Assembly: GCA_965209105.1 (NCBI GenBank)
Contig: CBDBQB010000014.1
Location: 1 to 19,380, forward strand
Reading direction: 5' to 3'
DNA length: 19,380 nt
DNA from: JAAELZ01 sp965209105
GTDB taxonomy: Bacteria; Pseudomonadota; Gammaproteobacteria; Arenicellales; Poriferihabitantaceae
Shown: positions 6,095 through 13,400 of the stretch, one piece after another
Layout: each line of letters starts with the position of its first letter
Position numbering within the stretch: the stretch's first letter is position 1
The notes under the pieces: model-generated
Databases searched by the model: none
The model's input: the letters and a program-made list of their open reading frames with translations, nothing else
What the model was told of the DNA's origin: nothing
Made by a program: the position numbers and the translations under genes

Positions 6095-6529
6095 ATGTTA
6101 AATATAGAAGCTGTAAACCACGTTGGCATACGAATTAGAGATAAATCGCGCTCGGTGGAATTTTATGCCTTACTTGGCTTTGAGCTAAAAACAGACACAG
6201 GGTTTGAGCAGGGGCACCCCATCGTCATGCGTCACCCTAGTGGGGTGGTGCTGAATTTACTAGGCCCCGCAACGGTCTCGGAGAACGAGAATATATTGAT
6301 GGACGTCAAGCAGAAATACACGGGTATTACGCACGTTGCGCTAACGGTAAGCGCTTTAGAGGATGCCAAGCAATTTGTGGAACGCGAGGGGATTGCCATC
6401 ACGGGTTCTTTTAGTTTCGGCGGGATGTCGGCGATCTTTATCCGTGATCCTGATCGGAATGTGATTGAGCTGGATGCTTTTGGGGAAAAAGTTCAAGACG
6501 ACACGGAAGGTTATTCAGGGCATCTCTAG
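6095..6529 (+). CDS. VOC-superfamily (glyoxalase/dioxygenase-like) protein, 144 aa
   Basis: Two beta-alpha-beta-beta-beta modules of the vicinal oxygen chelate fold are visible: residues 5-57 (NHVGIRIRD ... GVVLNLLG) and 77-128 (GITHVALTV ... RNVIELDAFG). The usual metal ligands would be His9, the end of the first module, His80 and Glu125. The second position holds Asn54 (VVLNLLG) where enzymes such as glyoxalase I have Glu. The protein may therefore bind metal differently or have another function, and the substrate cannot be deduced. It is cytoplasmic with no signal peptide. The ribosome binding site is weak (AGG at about 9 nt). It stands alone: 299 bp from the transposase gene and 302 bp before the next gene. 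Confidence 0.85.
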   Translation: MLNIEAVNHVGIRIRDKSRSVEFYALLGFELKTDTGFEQGHPIVMRHPSGVVLNLLGPATVSENENILMDVKQKYTGITHVALTVSALEDAKQFVEREGIAITGSFSFGGMSAIFIRDPDRNVIELDAFGEKVQDDTEGYSGHL

Positions 6530-6831
6530 CGGCGGAGATCAAAAAAAGCACTGGATTGCTTCAGCAATGGTTCGCAAAGACGGAAAAACATTAACAAAAA
6601 CTCCAAATGCACCACGGGTTAAATTTATTTTGGATTGGGCGAGCAATAACAAGACGAACTCCATTAAATCAATCGATCAGCAAGTGCCGAAATAAGAATT
6701 TCAACTAAGGGGGAGCAGTTTTTAAGTGATTCACCACGGATTCACAGCCCATCCTTTTCCGAATTAATATCGGTCTTTGAGGCTATATTTGGTATCATCC
6801 CTGCGATTTTATTTAAACAAAAAACGCGACG
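6530..6831 (+). other. Intergenic region with an unsupported short frame
   Basis: A 42-codon frame (6567-6695, MVRKDGKTLTKTPNAPRVKF...) is lysine-rich and has no recognisable relatives or ribosome binding site. It could be a small basic protein or a gene remnant. The rest (6696-6831) is AT-rich and presumably carries the promoter of the following operon, but no hexamer pair stands out. Confidence 0.3.
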
Positions 6832-7605
6832 ATGGCTGATTTACTGACTTTAGAAAACCTCCTCACCCTCGGCATGTTGACGATGCTGCAAGCTGTACTG
6901 GGCTTTGATAATTTGCTCTATATAACCCTTGAATCGAGGCGTGTAGAAGCGCATCGACAAGTTGAAATAAGGCGGCTGGGCATTGCGCTTGCCGTGATAT
7001 TGCGGATAGTGCTGCTGTTTGTCGTGATGCGCTTGATTGACCGATTGAGCAATACATTATTCAGTATTCATATCGAAGGTATTATCGAAGGGGTGTTTAA
7101 TTTCCACGCCTTGATCGTCCTGCTCGGTGGCGTATTTATTATGTACACGGCGCTACGCGAGATCATGCATATGCTGATCGTCGATGAAATTGGTCACGAT
7201 ACGCGCAATAAATCCTCGTTCACCAGCGCTCTGATTAGCATTACCGTCATGACATCGGTGTTCTCGTTTGATTCTATCTTGAGTGCTATTGCCTTAACCG
7301 ATGTATTTCCCGTCATGGCAGTCGCCATTATTATTGGCGGCATACTGATGGCGGTATTGGCGGATCAAGTCGCGGCGTTCTTGCAGAAAAATCGAATGTA
7401 CGAAGTCTTAGGTTTGTTTATTCTCTTTATCGTCGGAATTTTATTATTATCTGAAGGCGGGCATTTGGCGCATTTGAAATTTTTCGGTCATGCCATCACG
7501 CCGATGAGTACCGCGACTTTTTACTTTGTGATTTTCACCTTGGTGTTGGTGGATGTCGTGCAATCGCGATACGCTAAAAAATTATTGAAATCCAACGGCC
7601 ACTGA
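6832..7605 (+). CDS. TerC-family integral membrane protein (257 aa)
   Basis: This is a polytopic inner-membrane protein with about seven hydrophobic segments. Two TerC-family signatures are present: LGFDNLLYITLESRR in the first helix (Asp26, Asn27) and VFSFDSILSAIAL (Asp147). The conserved Asp residues within the membrane fit a metal ion path; family members are implicated in manganese export and tellurite resistance. Length is typical for a stand-alone TerC domain without CBS/CorC extension. The start ATG has no evident Shine-Dalgarno sequence. The next gene begins 15 bp after the stop, so it is probably the first gene of the operon. The transported ion is not determined. Confidence 0.88.
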   Translation: MADLLTLENLLTLGMLTMLQAVLGFDNLLYITLESRRVEAHRQVEIRRLGIALAVILRIVLLFVVMRLIDRLSNTLFSIHIEGIIEGVFNFHALIVLLGGVFIMYTALREIMHMLIVDEIGHDTRNKSSFTSALISITVMTSVFSFDSILSAIALTDVFPVMAVAIIIGGILMAVLADQVAAFLQKNRMYEVLGLFILFIVGILLLSEGGHLAHLKFFGHAITPMSTATFYFVIFTLVLVDVVQSRYAKKLLKSNGH

Positions 7606-7620
7606 TCGAGCTATATCTCA

Positions 7621-8649
7621 ATGGCGGATCAGGACTTACACTTTTCGACAATCTCGCGCGCGATTTTAGTGGCAGCGGGCTTGGTCGTATTGCTGGCAGG
7701 GATCAAAGCGGCCAATAGTCTCGTTGCACCCATCCTAATGGCGGTATTTGTTGCGATCATTTTCGCGCCGAGTTTGTTTTGGTTGGAGCGAAAGGGTGTG
7801 CCGCATGGCTTGTCCGTGCTGATTGTTTTGACAGTGATCGGACTGATCGGCGCGCTGATTGTGGCCTGGTTGAGTAACTCCTTATCCGAGCTAAGTTCGA
7901 TTTTGCCGGGTTATAAGGTCAAGCTCGCAGCCCTCTATGAGCAATCCCGGGGCTGGTTATCGACATGGAATATAAAACTTCCCGAGCCGGATATGGTGAG
8001 CGCGCTAAATCCCGACAGGATAGTCAAAATGTTTAACAGCCTGCTCAATAGCGTAAGTGGTTTGGTGGGTGATGCTTTGATCGTGTTTATTGCGGTCTTA
8101 TTTTTGATGGTGGACATGATCCATGTGCCCGACAAACTACGCGCAGTTTTTAATTCGCCCGAGCAAAGCATGCCGCATCTTGTGAAATTCAGTAATACTG
8201 TGGTGCGCTATCTCGCTTTGAAGAGCGTAACCAGCGCGATCACAGCGGCTTGCGTCGCGGTATTGCTGTGGTATTTTGATTACGATTTTATTCCACTTTG
8301 GGCGGTGCTGGCATTTTTACTCAATTTCATTCCCTATCTTGGCTCGGCCCTAGCAGCGGCAGCGCCCATCGTTATCGGCTTGATTGATCACAGCGGGCTG
8401 ACCGCCCTGTGGGTCGCGGTCGGATATATTTCGATCAACATTTTAGTGGGGCAAATAGTCGAAACACGATTGATCGGCTCAACCCTTAATCTTTCTTCAT
8501 TTGTGGTGTTCATTTCGCTTACTTTTTGGGGCTGGATATTGGGCCCTGTCGGCATGTTCTTGTCAATTCCATTGACCATGTTAGTGTTGATCGGCTTGCA
8601 AAGTAATCACCGAACGCGTCGTTATGCAACGCTCTTGATGGGAAGCTGA
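7621..8649 (+). CDS. AI-2E/PerM-family transporter (342 aa)
   Basis: The topology is that of the AI-2E transporter (UPF0118) family. An N-terminal helix pair (residues 14-55, ILVAAGLVVLLAGIKAANSL and LMAVFVAIIFAP) and a third helix come first. A soluble loop follows (about 88-145), then the conserved C-terminal membrane half with PLWAVLAFLLNFIPYLGSAL and WILGPVGMFLSIPLTMLVLI. The family includes TqsA (autoinducer-2 export) and Na+/H+ antiporters, so the substrate is open. The start is 15 bp after the TerC gene, and queC follows after 10 bp, indicating one transcript. Length is normal. Confidence 0.9.
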   Translation: MADQDLHFSTISRAILVAAGLVVLLAGIKAANSLVAPILMAVFVAIIFAPSLFWLERKGVPHGLSVLIVLTVIGLIGALIVAWLSNSLSELSSILPGYKVKLAALYEQSRGWLSTWNIKLPEPDMVSALNPDRIVKMFNSLLNSVSGLVGDALIVFIAVLFLMVDMIHVPDKLRAVFNSPEQSMPHLVKFSNTVVRYLALKSVTSAITAACVAVLLWYFDYDFIPLWAVLAFLLNFIPYLGSALAAAAPIVIGLIDHSGLTALWVAVGYISINILVGQIVETRLIGSTLNLSSFVVFISLTFWGWILGPVGMFLSIPLTMLVLIGLQSNHRTRRYATLLMGS

Positions 8650-8659
8650 TCGGTCTTTT

Positions 8660-9352
8660 ATGAAACGCGCGGTCGTATTGTTAAGCGGTGGCTTAGATTC
8701 ATCCACGGTGCTGGCAATGGCCCGCGATCAGGCTTACGAGCTCTATGCGCTGTCTTTTAATTATGGTCAACGTCATACTGCTGAGTTGGCGGCTGCACAA
8801 ACCATTGCCAAGCAATTTTCGGTGGCGGATCATGCCGTGATTGATATTGATCTGCGCCGTTTTGGTGGCTCTGCCCTGACCGACGATATCGACGTGCCCA
8901 AAGGTCGCGATATTGATCAAATGGCGGAAGGTATACCTGTCACGTATGTGCCAGCGCGAAATACCCTCTTCTTATCTTACGCACTGGCGTGGGCAGAGGT
9001 GCTCGGCGCGGGGCATATTTTTATCGGCGTGAATGCCGTGGATTACAGCGGATATCCTGATTGCCGTCCTGAATTTATAGAATCCTTTGAGCAGATGGCG
9101 AAGCTGGCGACCCGAGCAGGAGTAGAAGGTGCATCGCCACTTAAAATTGAAACCCCATTGATATCAATGAGCAAAGCGCGGATTATTCAAACAGGAATCT
9201 CGCTCGGGGTAGATTATTCCATGACCAATAGTTGTTACGATCCAAATGATCAGGGCGAGCCTTGCCAGCAATGTGACGCCTGCCAATTGCGCGCTAAAGG
9301 CTTTGAAGAAGCAGGCTTGCCTGATCCGCTGTTGCTTAAATTCGCTCACTAG
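8660..9352 (+). CDS. queC: 7-cyano-7-deazaguanine synthase QueC (230 aa)
   Basis: QueC converts 7-carboxy-7-deazaguanine to preQ0 with ATP and ammonia in queuosine biosynthesis. The PP-loop ATP-binding motif SGGLDSS is at residues 9-15. VPARNTLFLSYAL (97-109), GVNAVDYSGYPDCRPEFI (123-140) and the four zinc-binding cysteines Cys192, Cys202, Cys205 and Cys208 are all present. Length and motif set are complete, so it should be active. It is followed after 7 bp by the triple-domain QueD-like gene, which acts two steps earlier in the same pathway. QueE is not in the window. Confidence 0.97.
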   Translation: MKRAVVLLSGGLDSSTVLAMARDQAYELYALSFNYGQRHTAELAAAQTIAKQFSVADHAVIDIDLRRFGGSALTDDIDVPKGRDIDQMAEGIPVTYVPARNTLFLSYALAWAEVLGAGHIFIGVNAVDYSGYPDCRPEFIESFEQMAKLATRAGVEGASPLKIETPLISMSKARIIQTGISLGVDYSMTNSCYDPNDQGEPCQQCDACQLRAKGFEEAGLPDPLLLKFAH

Positions 9353-9359
9353 GTCAATA

Positions 9360-10454
9360 ATGAGCACTCCAAGCATCTACACCGTGGCAACGAGGCGTTT
9401 TGAAGCGGCCTGTAAAATAGATACACTGGCGGCGGAACATCGTGCTTCCCGCCTACATGGACACGGCTATACGGTTAAGGTTCGGTTGAAGAATTGGGGT
9501 ATAAAGGAACAAGTCAACGGGGAGGAAGTTGATGTACTTGAAGCTTTGTTAAAGAAAGCGGTTGCTCCGTTGGATCATCAATACTTAAATGATATTGTGG
9601 TCAATCCGACGAATGAAAACATTGCGCGCTGGGTACAAGCAGCACTAGGGATCAATGCAGATAAGATTGCGGTTCAAAGCACGCCTTACGAAGGGGTGGA
9701 TATTGATCGCTCTGGACAGGCTCACGTGTGGCAACAATATAGTTTCGAAGCCGCACATCAGTTGCCCAACGTGGCAAAGGGGCATCAGTGCGGGCGTATG
9801 CATGGCCATGGATTTAAAGTGATACTGCATGCTACTCAGCCGCTTGGAAATGCGCCGATGGCAACAGATTTTGAGGAGTTGAGCGCCTTATGGGATTCCG
9901 TCGCACCGAGTTTAGAAAATACCTGCTTGAATGACATTAAAGGCTTAGAAAACCCCACCAGTGAGCATTTGTGTTCCTGGCTATGGCAGCGTTTAAAGCC
10001 GCAACTTGCGACGCTATCTTTTGTATCAGTGTATGAAACAGCAACGGCAGGTTGTCACTATGATGGTGAAGATTTTCGCATTTGGAAAGATTTTCACTTT
10101 GAGTCCGCGCTTAAACTCGAAAAAATGCAAGCGGGCGTGGCGCGTCAGGTCTTGCACGGCCATAGTTACCTTGCCCGGCTACATTTGCAAGCGCCGTTGG
10201 ATAAAGTATTGGGTTGGACAATTGATTACGGCGATGTGAAATCACGATTTGATCCAATATTGGATCGCTTGGATCATCACACTTTGAATGATCTTAGTGG
10301 CTTGGCAAGTCCATCCTGCGCGAATATAGCCCAGTGGATAGGTCAAGAGATTGATCTCGGCTTGCCTGAGTTAGATCGTGTGGATTGTTATGAGCGACCC
10401 GGCTGCGGGGCGGTTGTTTCATGGTCGGAAGCGGGGCCTTCTTTACCGATTTAA
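9360..10454 (+). CDS. Three-domain 6-carboxytetrahydropterin synthase-like protein (QueD-type triplication, 364 aa)
   Basis: QueD makes 6-carboxytetrahydropterin from dihydroneopterin triphosphate, upstream of QueC. Here three PTPS/QueD domains are fused (about residues 6-115, 122-235, 243-355), whereas normal QueD has one of about 120 residues. Domain 2 has the zinc histidines and catalytic Cys (His133, Cys144, His148, His150 in CGRMHGHG) but lacks the Asp-His pair (LENTCLND). Domains 1 and 3 keep the Asp-His pair (Asp72-His73, Asp305-His306) and HGH, but have lost the first zinc His (Cys18, Leu251) and the catalytic Cys. Glu111, Glu226 and Glu345 are kept. The start at 9360 is chosen over an upstream in-frame codon because it begins just before the first domain and 7 bp after queC. 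Confidence 0.85.
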   Translation: MSTPSIYTVATRRFEAACKIDTLAAEHRASRLHGHGYTVKVRLKNWGIKEQVNGEEVDVLEALLKKAVAPLDHQYLNDIVVNPTNENIARWVQAALGINADKIAVQSTPYEGVDIDRSGQAHVWQQYSFEAAHQLPNVAKGHQCGRMHGHGFKVILHATQPLGNAPMATDFEELSALWDSVAPSLENTCLNDIKGLENPTSEHLCSWLWQRLKPQLATLSFVSVYETATAGCHYDGEDFRIWKDFHFESALKLEKMQAGVARQVLHGHSYLARLHLQAPLDKVLGWTIDYGDVKSRFDPILDRLDHHTLNDLSGLASPSCANIAQWIGQEIDLGLPELDRVDCYERPGCGAVVSWSEAGPSLPI

Positions 10455-10483
10455 GCTTTATAGTTTGGCGAAGGCCGCGCTAT
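10455..10483. other. Short gap between convergent genes
   Basis: Only 29 bp separate the stops of the queD-like gene (plus) and the C25 peptidase gene (minus). No hairpin with T-run is visible, so transcripts may overlap or end by another mechanism. Confidence 0.4.
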
Positions 10484-13400
10484 TTAATTTGGGAAAACCA
10501 CGACTTCTGGAAATCCCATAATCGTTACACCGAGCAATAAATCTTTATGATGAGGGTGGGTAACGGCAAAGCGTCTTTTCGCGTTGAGTAATGAATGCCC
10601 CAAGGTCAGGCCGGTTTTTAGTTCATCGAAAAACAGATCCGCCAAAATGCGTTCCGCATTCGCATCGGTGAGTGTGCTCGTCCCGAGCACTGAGACCGCA
10701 CCTCGATTACCATTTAATAGGAATTGATCACCCATGCTGGTTTCTAAAGGCTCAACGTTATAGGTATTCCAACAGCCCCATTGGGTGACGACAGTGGGCT
10801 GACCAATATTATTTAGAGCGGCCGCATCATCACTGTTGAATAAATCGAAAAATGACAGGCGATCATTGGAGGAATGTCCGGTATAGACAAATAGGCTGGT
10901 GCCATTGTTGATTGATTGTGCGATTGAGGAGCGCGCTTGGGCTTCATCGATATAGTCGATATATGCGGTGGTGACGTCCCAGTTTGTGAAGTGTTGATCG
11001 ATAGCGTTGTTGGCGTCGGCAGTAAAGCTATAGTGTTCAGTGTCGCTATATCGATCGGCGGCGAAGATTGCTTTTTGTCCATAGCTACGAAGCTTGTAGT
11101 CCGTGCGTTTTTGAATCAGCGCCCGCAATTGATCTCCTGTCTTGACAGGTAACCGCGCAATGACGACTTCCGGAACATTGTCATCATCGATATCTCCGTA
11201 CATCGGATCCACTGGGCTGTAGCGGATAATCGAGTCGGTTTGCGTATATAAAGAAGGTATCAAGCTCTCAGCTTGCAAACCCAAATGATTGAGATAGTCA
11301 TAGGTATCTGCACCCACCAATAGGGCGCGGCGTGTGCCGCGTGTGTATTGATCTTTAATATATTGATGTATTGCATTCGCATCGACGATTCCGCCTGAGT
11401 ATTGCGTATAAATATCGCGCACATCGACCAGCGTGACACCATTCGATTCGGCAGATAGGCTGGTCACGTAGGCCTCAAGGGCTTGATCTGGCATATCGAT
11501 AAAATCGGGATGCGAGATCACCAAGGTTTCTGAGTTGTTTTCAATCGCCTGCGCTTGAATGGGTGTGGTGATGGTCGGAAGTTGGAACGCAAGGGGTGTC
11601 AGGGCAAAGTACTGCGCGACACCTGGCACACCAGGAAACATCGCCTCGCAAACGGGTGATCCGCTTGAGCAAGCGCCACCCGCAATGAGCTGATCGATAA
11701 TTTGTACATCACCGTTTTCAGATTGCGCGTAAACTGTGATATCTGGGCTTTCGAAACCACCAATGCGATATTTGGGCCAATGTGATTCGAAGTTTAAGGT
11801 GTTGTTACTCGCCACAAATCTGCGCGGATAAGTGACAGAAACGGATTCGATGTTAACCATGTCGAAGACATAGCCTCGATCACCCGGCACCGTAATATTA
11901 ACTTCAATTGAGTCCGTATTTGATAGATTGGCTAGATCTACAACAGCGTTTTCGGCTTGGATACCCTCGAAGTTTAGGTCACTCACGATCAAATTGTTGA
12001 CGCTAATTTGAACATGGTGATCGGGATTTTCCGATCCGCCACTTGGCAAGTCGCTAGCCCCCCAAACGCTGACGGCTAGGCTCGGCGCGATCGAAGCAGT
12101 CGATTTATTTGGCGTATCGAGTGTGATCGTTTTACTAATGGGTGATTTGTACGACAGCAGTGTGTCGGCAAACCAAGGATCGCCCGTGGGTGATGTCAGG
12201 CCGTAATGGTTTTGCGGGGCGTAGGTAACGGTTTGTAAGTAATAAGGCGCGTGAGGACCGCTGGGAATAGGGTTGGAATAATGGCCTATGTTTTTTTGCT
12301 CTCCGCCAAAGCTCAATTGATACAAGTTCGTATTGGTATAAAGGGTGTTGACGCTAGAACCGACAAAGCGCAATGAATCATTTGCGTTGAATATGCCATC
12401 GCCATCGTCACGTATTTCCAGCGGGATTGAAACTCCCTGACTGCTTAATCCCAGCTGCGTGATTTCGACACCATCAAGATCAATACCAACCGCCAATAAG
12501 TCGCTATTGTTAACTTCATATACGCCCGGCGCTTGAATGCTAAAGTCCGCCAAGGCAAAACCAGTGCTCGCATCGGCACTGCTAATGATCGCGCCTAATA
12601 GCCATGCGCCCAAGCTAGACAGCGGTCGATTAAGCAGTTGATCTAGATTTCGCTTGTGTGATTTACGCTCACGCAGCTTACGTTGGGTGCGTATGGTTGA
12701 TTCAGGCTTAGTGGTTTTCGATGCCTGCGGAATGGGCTTACCCGCATTTAATAGTGCGTCGACATTTATTTGCCCGCTAAGCGTTGCGGTGGCACCATGC
12801 GCTTGTCCCAGCACAAATGGCCCATGCAAGACTTGCTCACCAAATAGATTGATATCGACCAATACAAATTCGGTCGCGGCTTCGAGCCCCGTCGCAAAGA
12901 ATGTATAGGTTTGAAGTGTGACTGAATCACCGACGGCCGGAAGAATGTCATCACTCAGCTCATGCCAGCTTCCATCGGTTTTGGCAAACAGCCTAAAACC
13001 AATGTTTCCAACTTCGGTTTCGGTTGTCCATTTAAACTCGACGTCACCGATATGATCACCCTTAAACGCTGAGAAGGAGGAGAGCGTGATCGGCGTTGAT
13101 ATATTCGAGCGGTAGCCGAAGTCGCCCGTATCATCAATTGAATTATCCAAAGAAAGAATAACTTGATAACCCTGATCATTCTGACTTTGATTATTTGTTG
13201 CGGGGGTGCCATCGGTATGTTGATATCCGCCGGTTAGATTAGTCATGTCTGTGACCACGACGCTATAGGTGCCAAAAGGTAGATCGGTAAAAGTGTAGAT
13301 TCCGTTAACGTCTGTTGTCGTGACCGCTATGAGCGCACCGAACTCATCGTGTAGTTCAATCGTCGTGCCTTCAAAACGTCGGGTCTCATCGACCGTCAAT

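Noticed and set aside
9246..9359. Upstream extension of the QueD-like gene
   Set aside because: It lies within the queC coding sequence in another frame; the ATG at 9360 directly precedes the first domain.
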